Assembly: GCA_016704305.1 (NCBI GenBank)
Contig: JADJAL010000028.1
Coordinates: 13,715 to 77,714, forward strand
Direction of reading: 5' to 3'
DNA from: Haliea sp.
GTDB lineage: Bacteria; Pseudomonadota; Gammaproteobacteria; Pseudomonadales; Halieaceae
DNA length: 64,000 nt
The notes beneath the pieces were generated by a model. It was not told the origin of the DNA. It saw only the letters and a program-made list of their open reading frames with translations, and made no database searches. The position numbers and the translations under genes were made by a program. Below are positions 44,985 through 54,534 of the stretch, piece by piece; the stretch's first letter is position 1, and the number at the start of each line of letters is the position of its first letter.

Positions 44985-47078
44985 ATGACTATTCGCAACG
45001 TGAGCTTGCTGACGATACTACTTTGGACTTGCGCCGCCGCGCAGGCTGCAACAGAGGCCCCTGTACCCGGTACAGATACCGTCGAGGTCACCGACACGGC
45101 TGAGGTTGTTGCGGTTGAGGGTGAGGTTGTTGAGCTAGCCGATCAGCCCCCCGCAGCGCCGCCCTTCTCGCGGACCGAGGAACGCGAACCCTGCAGCGAT
45201 TACACCGCGCAGCGCCGCCCGCACTTTGGTGACTTTCACGTGCACACCGCGTGGTCATTCGACGCGAACAGCCAGGACACCCGCAACAAGCCTGCCGATG
45301 CGTATCGCTTCGCCAGGGGCGAGGCGATGGGCATCCAGCCCTACGACGAAAATGGCGTGGCCACCCGCACTATCAAACTGGATCGCCCGCTGGACTTCAC
45401 CGCCGTCACCGACCACTCCGAATTCATGGGCGAGATGCGCATGTGCACCACCGAAGGTTCGCCCGGCTACTGGCACCCGGTGTGCATTGCCCACCGCCAC
45501 GTGCCGCAACTCTCGTTCTACACTTTCGCCGCGCTCGGCATGGCGTACAAATTCCGCTGGGGATTGTGTGGGGATGACAATGAACTGTGTTACGCCAAAG
45601 CCGCAGACACCTGGCAGGACATCCAGCGCGACGCGGAAAACGCGTATGACCGCAGCGGCGACTGCACTTTCACCAGCTTCGTGGGTTATGAGTGGACCGC
45701 CGGCGGCGAGACCGGCCAGAACCTGCACCACAACGTGATCTTCCGCAATGCGCAGGTGCCGGAGCGCGCGCTGAGCTGGATCGAAACACCCTCGCAGGTG
45801 CAGCTCTGGGATTACCTGGATGAGGAATGTGTCGCGGGCAAGCCGGGTTGCGATGCCGTGGTGATTCCGCATAACTCCAACATCTCTGGCGGCCTGATGT
45901 TTGAAACGGCCCGCATCACCAACAAAGACATTCCCGCCGACCCGGTGACGGCCGCGGAGGCCGCGCGCAGGGCGCGCTGGAATACGTTGTTTGAAGTGAT
46001 GCAGCACAAGGGGGCCTCGGAGTGCGACAGCCGACTGCCGGTATGGTCGGAAGACGAGTACTGCAATTTCGAACTGATGGGCTACGACCGCTTTGGCGGC
46101 AAGAATACCGGGGAGACAACCTTTGCGGACCTCGACTGGCTGAGCCCGGTGATCGGCGAGGACACGATCCCGGTTACCACTCCGCCGTCAGAGGCCAACT
46201 TCCTGCGCTATGCACTGAAGAAAGGCCTGCAGCAGCAGGCGGAGCTCGGCGTGAACAGTTTCAAGTACGGCCTGATTTCGAGCACTGACACGCACATCGC
46301 AGCGCCGGGCCTGACCATGGAGAAGAACCATCCGGGCCACGGCGGCGCGGGCATGGGCGCGCGGGAAGGCGTGCCGGTCGGCTTGCCGGATGAACTGGAA
46401 TACGGCCCGGGTGGGTTAGCCGTCCTGTACGCGGAGGAGAACAGCCGCGACGCGCTGTTCGCGGCCATGCAGCGGCGCGAGGCCTATGCCACCAGCGGCA
46501 CGCGTCCGGTGCTGCGCTTCTTCGGCGGCTGGGATTATCCGCAGTCGCTGTGCAGTGCGAGCGACATGGTCGAACAGGGCTATCGCGGCGGTGTGCCGAT
46601 GGGCAGCGACCTGCCACCCGCGACTGCGACGAGCACTGCACCGCGCTTCCTGGTGTCCGCGAATATGGACACTGGCACCGCCGAGTATCCAGGCAGCCCC
46701 CTGCAGCGCATTCAGTTGATCAAGGGGTGGTATGAAGACGGCGAGTTGCGCGAGCAAGTGCTGGACGTGGCCGGCGGCGACAATGACGCCACGGTAGATA
46801 TCAACACGTGCGAGCCCTCAGGTGGCGGACACCGGCAGCTATGCAGTGTTTGGCAGGACAATGATTTCAACCCCAATGCGCCGGCGTTCTACTACACCCG
46901 GCTGCTGGAAAACCCGACCTGTCGCTGGAGCCAGCGCATTTGCGCCGCTGCCGGTGTGCGCTGCGACAATCCCGAGGGCATTCCCGAGGGCATGGAAAAC
47001 TGCTGCGCACCCGAACACCAGAAGGTCATTCAGGAGCGCGCATGGAGCTCGCCTATCTGGTATGTACCACCGGCCTGA
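44985..47078 (+). CDS. DUF3604 family protein
   Basis: ATG 44985 gives about 697 residues. A signal peptide (SLLTILLWTCAAAQA) is followed by a low-complexity acidic linker (Thr, Val, Glu and Asp rich). The main part begins with GDFHVHTAWSFDANSQDTRN and LDFTAVTDHSEFMGEMRMCT, which resemble the PHP-type metal sites. SSTDTHIAAPG and GGLAVLYAEENSRDALFAAM are further family blocks. DUF3604 proteins are secreted and large, with suspected metal-dependent hydrolase activity; the substrate is unknown. Many Cys occur near the C-terminus. Confidence 0.75.
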   Translation: MTIRNVSLLTILLWTCAAAQAATEAPVPGTDTVEVTDTAEVVAVEGEVVELADQPPAAPPFSRTEEREPCSDYTAQRRPHFGDFHVHTAWSFDANSQDTRNKPADAYRFARGEAMGIQPYDENGVATRTIKLDRPLDFTAVTDHSEFMGEMRMCTTEGSPGYWHPVCIAHRHVPQLSFYTFAALGMAYKFRWGLCGDDNELCYAKAADTWQDIQRDAENAYDRSGDCTFTSFVGYEWTAGGETGQNLHHNVIFRNAQVPERALSWIETPSQVQLWDYLDEECVAGKPGCDAVVIPHNSNISGGLMFETARITNKDIPADPVTAAEAARRARWNTLFEVMQHKGASECDSRLPVWSEDEYCNFELMGYDRFGGKNTGETTFADLDWLSPVIGEDTIPVTTPPSEANFLRYALKKGLQQQAELGVNSFKYGLISSTDTHIAAPGLTMEKNHPGHGGAGMGAREGVPVGLPDELEYGPGGLAVLYAEENSRDALFAAMQRREAYATSGTRPVLRFFGGWDYPQSLCSASDMVEQGYRGGVPMGSDLPPATATSTAPRFLVSANMDTGTAEYPGSPLQRIQLIKGWYEDGELREQVLDVAGGDNDATVDINTCEPSGGGHRQLCSVWQDNDFNPNAPAFYYTRLLENPTCRWSQRICAAAGVRCDNPEGIPEGMENCCAPEHQKVIQERAWSSPIWYVPPA

Positions 47079-47190
47079 CGGGTACGCTGGTTGCGCGTGC
47101 CGGGAAAAGGCCGACGGGAGAGTGCTGCGCTGGAGTGGCTGTGTGTTGACGCTATCCCCTGGCCCTTCGGCCTAAGGTTTGCAGGTGACG

Positions 47191-47219
47191 GCATCGAGGA
47201 CGAGAGGTGTCCTCGATGC
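47191..47219. terminator. Strong hairpin between convergent genes
   Basis: GCATCGAGGAC (47191-47201) and GTCCTCGATGC (47209-47219) form a perfect 11-bp stem with a 7-base loop. It lies between the DUF3604 gene and the convergent entericidin. No T run follows on either strand, so its role as a terminator is inferred from position. Confidence 0.5.
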
Positions 47220-47226
47220 GCGAACT

Positions 47227-47391
47227 TCACAGCTTGTCGCTGGCCTTCTGTGCCGCTTCCTGTGTTTTCTCACCCACTGCCTCAACGTCCTTGCCCACGC
47301 CCTGAACCGTGTTGCATCCGCCAAGGATCGTAACAGCGACAATGAGTATCGCCACAAGTGTGTATTTGCCGTGGAATTTTTTCGTCATCAT
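47227..47391 (-). CDS. Entericidin-family lipoprotein
   Basis: The product has 54 residues starting at ATG 47391 (or 47388). A basic N-terminus (MMTKKFHGKY) and helix LVAILIVAVTILGGC form a lipobox; the mature part NTVQGVGKDVEAVGEKTQEA is typical of EcnA/EcnB. In E. coli these small lipoproteins act in a programmed lysis pair; a second member is not seen here. GAGGCTTTCC lies before the start. Confidence 0.8.
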   Translation of the reverse strand: MMTKKFHGKYTLVAILIVAVTILGGCNTVQGVGKDVEAVGEKTQEAAQKASDKL

Positions 47392-47598
47392 GGAAAGCCT
47401 CGGATTGAATAGTGTAAAAAAGTCTAACAGATTCCGCGCACACGTAGCAGACAGATTTCAGGCGCATTAACCAAGCCCCTGCATCGGCGTTGTCTGCGCG
47501 GCTGTCGCTTCCATCGAAACAAGCCGCTATGCTCTGCAGCACGCGACGTCTAAACAGGCTGAGAGCAGACGCGCTACGGCCATGCAACAGGACATCCA

Positions 47599-48738
47599 AT
47601 GAATACCTCTGTAAAACGGGACTCACCACGGCGGTACCTTTGGCTGGTCGTACTTATCAGCTTGCCCGCAATTAGTTGGTGGGGCGTGCTCGATGATTTT
47701 TCCTCGGAGCACCTCAACGCTTCCATTTCCAGCGCCGGGTTGGTCTACGGCACTGCCAGGGGCATCAACGCACTGGTATCACTGCTGCAGGGCACCGAGA
47801 TAAATGTTCCTTTCGTCACCTTCAGCATCGGCGAGGTGCTCGATCCTGTAAACGATTTGATTGAACGCTTTTCCGACATCATTCTTCTGGCGCTGGGCTC
47901 TCTGGCGCTGCAGAAGATTTTGTTGGCCGTGGTCTCCAATACGATATTCACTGTATTGCTGTCATTCGTGGCGCTCTGCACCGGACTATCGCTTTTCCTT
48001 GGCGGCCGCAAACTGCAGACTGCGCTACTGAGGAGTTTCCTCGTAATTGCGTTTTTCAGGTTCTCACTCGGGTTGGTGGTGTTGGCCAATAGCTGGGTTG
48101 ACTCGACATTCCTGGATGAGGCGGATCAACAACGCCATGTCGCCATGGAAAAATTCCAGGGGGAACTGCGCCAGATCGACACACTCTCCAGAAGAGAGGC
48201 AGAAGCAGAGGCACTGCTCGGGGAGCTCACAGAAAAGCGATCGATACTGGAGCGTGATCGCAAGGAAACTCAAGGCGAACTGATGTTGCTTGCTGCTCAA
48301 ATCGATACGGCTGAGCGGACATTCAATGAATTGCGCGGCAATGCAGGGGGTTTATGTAAGTTGTCAGAGATATTTCGCACATGCCCCGAGAATGTGCAGC
48401 GGGCAAAGGATGCTCTCGATAAACTCGAAACCAGCAGAGACGGTTTAGCACAGAAATTGGCGGCTACGGAACAAGCTGTCGAGGACATGCAGGCGCGAAT
48501 GAACTGCCTGGCAAAGCATAGCCGTGGCGAAAGCTGTAGCTTCTGGGACATCGTTCCGGATGCGCCGGATGCCGCGGCGTTGCGGGCAAAGCTGAACGCA
48601 ATCAATGCGGGGCTGAGTGACTTTACCGAGAACAGCATCAACCTGCTGATGTCCCTGCTGCTGAAAACCGTGGCGATACCGCTGCTGTTTATTTTCCTGC
48701 TGTTGAAGATTGTGCAGCGGAACTGGGGGCGGATTTGA
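47599..48738 (+). CDS. Membrane protein with central coiled coil, unknown function
   Basis: This protein of 379 residues has an N-terminal helix (YLWLVVLISLPAISWWGVL) and three helices between residues 90 and 165 (ILLALGSLALQKILLAVVSN; IFTVLLSFVALCTGLSLFLG; SFLVIAFFRFSLGLVVLANS). A charged coiled coil of about 130 residues follows (LRQIDTLSRREAEAEALLGE, AAQIDTAERTFNELRG), and the final helix is LLLKTVAIPLLFIFLLLKIV. Four Cys in the coil region (GGLCKLSEIFRTCPENVQ, NCLAKHSRGESCSFWD) may form disulfides in the periplasm. Its 3' end overlaps the convergent gene by 50 bases. Confidence 0.65.
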   Translation: MNTSVKRDSPRRYLWLVVLISLPAISWWGVLDDFSSEHLNASISSAGLVYGTARGINALVSLLQGTEINVPFVTFSIGEVLDPVNDLIERFSDIILLALGSLALQKILLAVVSNTIFTVLLSFVALCTGLSLFLGGRKLQTALLRSFLVIAFFRFSLGLVVLANSWVDSTFLDEADQQRHVAMEKFQGELRQIDTLSRREAEAEALLGELTEKRSILERDRKETQGELMLLAAQIDTAERTFNELRGNAGGLCKLSEIFRTCPENVQRAKDALDKLETSRDGLAQKLAATEQAVEDMQARMNCLAKHSRGESCSFWDIVPDAPDAAALRAKLNAINAGLSDFTENSINLLMSLLLKTVAIPLLFIFLLLKIVQRNWGRI

Positions 48739-49694
48739 CCTTATCCCTGGTGCGTCGCAAATCACGTTCCAGCGCCACCTCAAAATTTAGTTCCAGGCTC
48801 CACGCTCCCCGGCGCACGTCGTCGTTATTCTGCTTGCGAAAGTTATAGGCGGGCTTCAGTTCGACAAACAGAAACGGCCGATATAACTGCCTGCGAAAGA
48901 GCACGCCGAGCCGATAGTTTTTGACGTAAGAAGGATCCGTGACGCCATTGATCGAACCGAACCAGGCAAACACCCGGGGATCGCTTTTGTGTACGCTGCG
49001 TCGCTCGAACAAAATCAGGGTAGTCTGCCACTCCGTGCCTTCGGTCTTCTCGCCGTATACCAGTTCATTGCTATAGCGCAGGAGATCCGTGTCGCTCAGG
49101 GCCTTGTCGAGATTGAGCTCACCGGTGGTAAAAAAGCCCTTGTTATCCTTGTATTCAACCTGCTGTGTAAAACGATAGCTGCTGTCTTCATACAATTGCC
49201 CCTGATTGCGGAAACGCACCCCGGGTTTAAATCCCATTGAACTGAAATCCAGCGTCAGGTCCACGCGCGAGCGATTGCGCTGGTCTATCGTATAGAGCAT
49301 GCCGGCGCGATCTTCGCTCTTCTCTTCATCGTTGCTCAAATCGTCGCCATTCTCCCCGCCAAAGAACAGGTTCAGGCGCTTGGATATTTTCGGTAGCTGC
49401 AGCTTCCCGCTCAGCCTCACCTTGGTGTTGTAACCGTCGCTCTGGTCAAAGTCGTTGCGCCATACCACGCGCACGAGCGACTCGGGGCTTTCAAGCTCAT
49501 AATTGGGGTCGCCAAAAAAGCTGTCCATCCACTCGGCAAGTGCCTGCGTCTGGTCAGTGGCGTAGGCATGGGTGTCGTCGACCCAGGTGATCGGCGCCTC
49601 GCCTTCCGCCGCTGGCGCATCCGGCGCCTGCGCCTCGCTCCGTGCCGGACTGGCGATGACGAATACGTATGAGTATGAGCAGAAACATCTTCAC
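48689..49694 (-). pseudogene. Outer-membrane-like beta protein, N-terminal frameshift likely
   Basis: The frame from ATG 49528 (MDSFFGDPNYELESPESLVR) stays open upstream through PITWVDDTHAYATDQTQALA and SPARSEAQAPDAPAAEGEAP without a start codon. About 10 codons earlier another frame begins KMFLLILIRI, a probable signal sequence. One indel near 49655-49665 would join them. The rest is rich in alternating strands with aromatic girdles (RNRSRVDLTLDFSSMGFKPG, LGVLFRRQLYRPFLFVELKP), resembling an outer-membrane beta-barrel. Function is unknown. Confidence 0.55.
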
Positions 49695-49751
49695 GGTATG
49701 GGCATCCTGACAGCCCCCCATGGCTACACTAAATCGCGGCCCGGCAGTTTT

Positions 49752-51081
49752 TCAAGATTCTACCGGCGCCATCTTGTAGTGTTTGGCATCGGTGATGAAA
49801 TCCGCATGCCCATAGTTATCGAGCAACTCGGCCAATTTGCTGATCAGGCGATTGTCCACCAGCGTGCGCACGCCGGGGATGCGCATCCCCAGTGTATAAA
49901 GGTTCGAACTGGTCAGCAGCACGCCTATCGCCACGGCTGCGGCCAGTTTGTCCTCAAGCCGATAGCTCACACCCAGCTTTTCTGCCCGGGCCACCTTGCC
50001 TTCGCAGAAATTCTGGATGAGGAAATACTTTGCGAAGCCGCGCTCCATCCACTGGTGCACTCGACCGCGCAGCGACGGATCGTCGAACAGCTTCGCTTCC
50101 ATGGTGCCGCGAATCAGCACGCCGCAGGTCGCATCGTCAAATTCCTCCCGCAACGAGAGCGTGCGGGCTATCATCAAGTCGACAATTTCCTGCGGCGTCT
50201 CGCCCAGCAAATCTTGCGGCAAGCCGAGCAGGAAGCAGCGATAGCGGGACATTTCCACTCGCGCCCGCTCCGCCGATGTAAAACTCGTGCGGCCCTTGGC
50301 CAGCAATTTGAACGCAAGCAAAAAGACGCCGATCAAGCCCGCGGGCATTTGATCCACCTGGGGAATGGGAATGCCGTAGGTGGCGACATCCCATTTGCCG
50401 GTGCGCATGATGTTAGCGCACCATGGAGTGCATGAGGCGCACCTTGGCCGCCGCCTTGAAGCCGCTGCCATACCTGCCCAGTGCGCCGGGCATCGCCGTG
50501 GCGGTGAAAAAACTCGCCGTCTCAAACACACGCTTGGCGGATTTGTCATCCGACAGCGTGCCGGTCATGGTCATTGGCAGCGCCGTGTACTTGTTCATGA
50601 AGGTGGCAATGAACGCCCCGCGAATGACAAAGGGCGATATCGTGGCCAGAGGAATGCGCTCCTGCTGCGCGCCCTTTTCAACCAGCGCCATATCGACCCA
50701 ATCGGGTGTGGCCTCCATCGCGCGAATGAACGCCACCAGTTCCCGTGGCGCATCCGGCACCGCATCAATGCCGTGTTCGCAGGCATCGTCCAGCATGCTG
50801 ACAAGCGTGCGGAAACCGTATTCAGGTATCAACGCGGCATAGGCATCGGCGACGCGGTCGCCAGTCATCGTGTAGTTGCGGATTTTATCGATACGCGCGG
50901 GATCGGCTATTGCGCTCTGGGCGTAACGCTTGTAGCGCGGCGGCTTGAGCTTGTCGATATCTACATCGCTGACATAACGCTCCGGCAATATCGAAAAATC
51001 GACACTGCCGTAAATCGCAGGGATGAGATGCTTCTGTTCCACTACGCTGTCCGCGTAGATTGCCTTCTGTTGTTGCGCCAT
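49752..51081 (-). pseudogene. Oxygenase MpaB family (DUF2236) protein, frameshifted
   Basis: ATG 51081 begins MAQQQKAIYADSVVEQKHLI; the first frame ends at 50413 after MHSMVR. A one-base correction at GCGCTAACATC joins it to NIMRTGKWDVATYGIPIPQV in the second frame, which runs to 49752. The combined protein of about 443 residues has the DUF2236 pattern, with IRGAFIATFMNKYTALPMTM and an HSMVR...WDVATYGIPI block as seen in MpaB-type heme or latex-oxygenase-like proteins. Decay or sequence error cannot be told apart. Confidence 0.7.
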
Positions 51082-51263
51082 GCTGCTGTACCCGTCGGTT
51101 CGCTCATTGTTATACAACAAAAGTATGCTTTTGCAGGCGATTGTCAACGTAACGCCAAGCAAACATGCCGGGAATGTGCCGAGAATGGCGATCGGCCCGC
51201 AGTTGATGTTACTCTCGCCGACACCACGAATCATGGCCGGCGATGCTGCCGGAAATCAGGAAT

Positions 51264-52511
51264 ATGCTGAAGCGCTCACGTCTTGCCCTCCTCACTACAT
51301 ACATTGCCCTGTGGCTGGGAGTGGCTTTGGCCGCGCAGGCGGGCGAACCGGAAGCCTATGCAGTCGAGTTTCAGGTAACGCTGGAGCCCGCGCGCCTGGG
51401 TGCGTCGGTTACGATAACCGTTGACCGGGGTGAGCTGCTGAAGCACATCAATTTCCAGAATCGCAACGCGTCCATCTCCGAGATCAAAGCCACTGGGTCC
51501 CTGCGGGAAAAGGATGGCCGGGTATTCTGGGATTTACCGAGCGGGCGCTCCACGCTGTCCTACTTCGTGCGCATCCCGCACGAGCGCAGCCCCGGCAAGT
51601 ACGACGCCATCATCAACGGGGACTGGGCGATTTTCCGCGGCGACGACATCGTGCCGGCGATGCAGACCGGCGAGGCGAAGGGCGAGTACTCCGTCTCCAC
51701 GCTGGCATTCGTGCTGCCCGAGGGCTGGAGCAGCGTGCAGACCGGTTGGCCCCGGGTACAGGACAATACGTTTCGCATCGACAATCCCGAGCGCCTGTTC
51801 GATCGACCCACCGGGTGGATGATCGCGGGCAAGATCGGCACGCGCAACACCGTTCGCAGTGGCACCTCCATCACCGTCGCCGCGCCCATGGGCCAGAACT
51901 ACCAGCGCATGGACGCCCTGGTCTTCTTGCGCTTCGTGTGGCGGGAAATTGATAAGGCGTTCGTGACAACACCGGAGCGCTTGCTAGTGGTGGGCGCGGC
52001 CGACCCGATGTGGCGCGGCGGCCTGTCGGCGTCCAACTCGCTGTTCCTGCACGCCGACCGCCCGCTGGTCAGCGAGAATGGCACCAGTTCGCTGGTGCAC
52101 GAACTGACCCACATGGTGACGCGCATTTCCGGCGTTGAGACTGCGACCTCCAACGATGACTGGATCGCCGAGGGGATCGCCGAGTTCTACTCGTTTGAAC
52201 TCCTGTATCGCGCGCACGGAATTTCCAAATCGCGACGCAGCCGGATCATCAGGGACCTGGCCAGGTGGGGCGCGGATGTCGAGCACCTGCGCCAGGGCAG
52301 GTCGAGCGGCGCTATTACCGCGCGCGCCGTCGTGTTGCTGGACCAACTGGACCAGGAAATTCGCCAACGCAGCAAAGACAAGTACTCGATCGACGATGTA
52401 ACGCGCCAGTTGATGACCCTACGCAAGGTGTCACTGGCCGACCTGAGGGAAGCGACCGAGAAGCTGATCGGCGACAAGATCGACACACTGGATTCACCGC
52501 TGCTGCGCTGA
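51264..52511 (+). CDS. Gluzincin-like zinc metalloprotease
   Basis: ATG 51264 after CAGGA gives 415 residues with signal peptide ALLTTYIALWLGVALAAQAG. An N-terminal beta domain (VEFQVTLEPARLGASVTITV) precedes a thermolysin-like catalytic region: SLVHELTHMVTRISGVE holds HELTH, and DDWIAEGIAEFYSFELL supplies the third ligand Glu about 30 residues later. This is the HExxH...E layout of M1/M61 peptidases. It would cleave proteins in the periplasm or outside. It is divergent from the MpaB-like gene. Confidence 0.75.
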   Translation: MLKRSRLALLTTYIALWLGVALAAQAGEPEAYAVEFQVTLEPARLGASVTITVDRGELLKHINFQNRNASISEIKATGSLREKDGRVFWDLPSGRSTLSYFVRIPHERSPGKYDAIINGDWAIFRGDDIVPAMQTGEAKGEYSVSTLAFVLPEGWSSVQTGWPRVQDNTFRIDNPERLFDRPTGWMIAGKIGTRNTVRSGTSITVAAPMGQNYQRMDALVFLRFVWREIDKAFVTTPERLLVVGAADPMWRGGLSASNSLFLHADRPLVSENGTSSLVHELTHMVTRISGVETATSNDDWIAEGIAEFYSFELLYRAHGISKSRRSRIIRDLARWGADVEHLRQGRSSGAITARAVVLLDQLDQEIRQRSKDKYSIDDVTRQLMTLRKVSLADLREATEKLIGDKIDTLDSPLLR

Positions 52512-52556
52512 GGTTGCTGTGTCAGGGCCGACGTTTTTTACACCGGAGAGAAGTCT

Positions 52557-52916
52557 ATGGAAATGCTCGCAGAGTGGCTACCGCGCATCGGCGCAATCCT
52601 GACCGTGATGATGGGGCTGGTGGGGTTTTTCAAGCCGCGCCTGATCACCGATGGACAGCAGATCGAACTGCGCAGCCCGATGGCGCTGTCGGAGGCGCGC
52701 GTCGTCTTCGGCGGCCTGCACCTCGGCAGCGGCAGCATGGCGCTGGCATTGCACGAACCGCTGATTTACATGACGCTCGGGGTAGCCTGGAGCTTCGGGC
52801 TGCTCGCGCGTTTCTATTCCATGGTGGCCGACAAAACGAGCCTGCAACACTCCCTGCCGGGCATTGTCGTCGATGCCGTGATGGCCGCGCTGCTGCTCAG
52901 TGGGATCGTGCTCTAG
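52557..52916 (+). CDS. DUF4345-like small membrane protein
   Basis: GGAGAGAAGTCT precedes ATG 52557. The protein of 119 residues has four hydrophobic segments, including WLPRIGAILTVMMGLVGFFK, LSEARVVFGGLHLGSGSMAL, IYMTLGVAWSFGLLARFYSM and GIVVDAVMAALLLSGIVL. This is the DUF4345 pattern. Its role is unknown. It follows the peptidase after 45 bases and may share its transcript. Confidence 0.6.
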   Translation: MEMLAEWLPRIGAILTVMMGLVGFFKPRLITDGQQIELRSPMALSEARVVFGGLHLGSGSMALALHEPLIYMTLGVAWSFGLLARFYSMVADKTSLQHSLPGIVVDAVMAALLLSGIVL

Positions 52917-52952
52917 CGCTGCGCAAGACACAGTAATGCACCGCGCCGCAAT

Positions 52953-53936
52953 TCACGGCACCAGTACCGCCGCACCGTTGAAGCGACCATGGCGCAAATC
53001 GTCCAGCGCCTCGTTGGCTTTTTCCAGCGGGTAGAGGTGCACCGTGGTCTCAACGGGTATCGCTGCCGCCAGGGGCAGGAATTCCTCGCCGTCCCTGCGC
53101 GTCAGGTTGGCGACGGAGCACACCTCCCGCTCTCCCCACAGGATGTCGTACGGAAACGACGGAATGTCGGACATGTGAATACCGGCACAGACCACTCGCC
53201 CGCCCTTGCGCACCGCACGCAACGCCTGTGGCACCAGCTCGCCGGCCGGCGCGAAGATGATGGCGCCGTCCAGCAGCACAGGCGCGAACTGCCCGGAGTC
53301 CCCCGCCCAGCAGGCGCCCAGTTGGCGCGCGAAGTCCTGTGCGTCGGTGTCGCCTTCGCGGGTGAAGGCGTACACCTTCTGCCCCCGGTGCCGCGCCACC
53401 TGTATCAGGATGTGGGCCGCCGCGCCGAAACCGTAGAGGCCTATCGTTTCACAGGACTCCAGCAACCGATAGGCGCGATAGCCGATCAGGCCCGCACACA
53501 GCAGCGGCGCCGCCTGTTGGTCGCTGTATTGTGCGGGAATCGCAAAGCAGTAGGCCGCGGCGGCGACGGTGTACTCGGCAAAGCCTCCGTTGATCTGGTA
53601 CCCGGTATAGCGCGCCTCGTCACAGAGGTTTTCCCGGCCGTGGGTGCAGTACCCGCAGTGGCCGCAACTGCCGCCCAGCCACGGCACGCCCACGCGCTGG
53701 CCGGCAGTGAATTGCGTAACGCCATCCCCGAGGCCGGCAATTTCGCCGATGATCTGGTGGCCGGGTATCAGCGGCAGGTTGGGATGCGTGAGATCGCCAT
53801 CGAGCACATGCAAATCGGTGCGGCAGATGCCGCAGGCTGTCACGCGCAATAACACCTCGCCTGCGCGCGGCACCGGTATCGCGACCTCGCGGAGGTGCAA
53901 TGCACCGCGCTGTTCCTCAAGCACCATCGCTCGCAT
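52953..53936 (-). CDS. Zinc-dependent alcohol dehydrogenase
   Basis: This protein of 327 residues has the MDR pattern: the catalytic zinc ligands in ACGICRTDLHVLDG and LPLIPGHQIIGEIAGL, and structural zinc Cys in GSCGHCGYCTHGRENLCDEA. The Rossmann motif is GLYGFGAAAHILIQVARHRG. The shortened form with the four structural Cys matches the AdhA-like group. It would oxidise primary alcohols or reduce aldehydes with NAD(P). Confidence 0.85.
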   Translation of the reverse strand: MRAMVLEEQRGALHLREVAIPVPRAGEVLLRVTACGICRTDLHVLDGDLTHPNLPLIPGHQIIGEIAGLGDGVTQFTAGQRVGVPWLGGSCGHCGYCTHGRENLCDEARYTGYQINGGFAEYTVAAAAYCFAIPAQYSDQQAAPLLCAGLIGYRAYRLLESCETIGLYGFGAAAHILIQVARHRGQKVYAFTREGDTDAQDFARQLGACWAGDSGQFAPVLLDGAIIFAPAGELVPQALRAVRKGGRVVCAGIHMSDIPSFPYDILWGEREVCSVANLTRRDGEEFLPLAAAIPVETTVHLYPLEKANEALDDLRHGRFNGAAVLVP

Positions 53937-54174
53937 GGTTTACCTCAGCGTTGTTGATCCGTATCTGCACTGGCGCAGCCACCTGCCATCAGCGCGATTG
54001 TGTTGCCGCAATCGTAATGCCTCGAAGGCGTGCTGCACAGGGAATCATCGGGAACTATCCGGAACTATCGGTACTTTGCAGCTTGCAAGGCCCGATGAGC
54101 TACACAACCTGCGACCGCAGGGATAGACTGCGAAACCGCTGGAGGCTTTAGCGCAGACACAAGGGGATGGGGGC

Positions 54175-54531
54175 GTGGCGTACGATTTAACGGGCAAGAT
54201 CAAGCTGATCCAGGACGCGCAGACGTTCGGGAGCGGTTTCACCAAGCGGGAAATGGTCGTCACCGTGGAGGACGGAAAGTACCCGCAGGACATCAACGTT
54301 GAATTTGTGCAGGACAAGATCAACCTGCTCGATAACCTGCAGGTGGGACAGCAGGTCACGGTGACCTTCGATCTTCGCGGGCGGGAGTACAACGGACGGT
54401 ATTTCAATAACCTGCAGGGGTGGAAAATCGTTGCCGCTAGCAATGAGAATGCCTTTGCGCCGGACGACTACTCCTCCGCACACCCGGTGAACGACCCACC
54501 AGACTACATCGACGACGATATTCCGTTCTAG
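54175..54531 (+). CDS. DUF3127 protein with SSB-like acidic tail
   Basis: GTG 54175 after AAGGGGATGGGGGC starts a protein of 118 residues. The DUF3127 domain has LTGKIKLIQDAQTFGSGFTK, REMVVTVEDGKYPQDINVEF and LQVGQQVTVTFDLRGREYNG, an OB-like beta barrel. The C-terminus is DDDIPF, the same as the end of many SSB proteins. That tail is the docking site for DNA-repair partners in SSB, so this protein may bind DNA or the same partners. Cytosolic and stand-alone. Confidence 0.75.
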   Translation: MAYDLTGKIKLIQDAQTFGSGFTKREMVVTVEDGKYPQDINVEFVQDKINLLDNLQVGQQVTVTFDLRGREYNGRYFNNLQGWKIVAASNENAFAPDDYSSAHPVNDPPDYIDDDIPF

Positions 54532-54534
54532 GGC

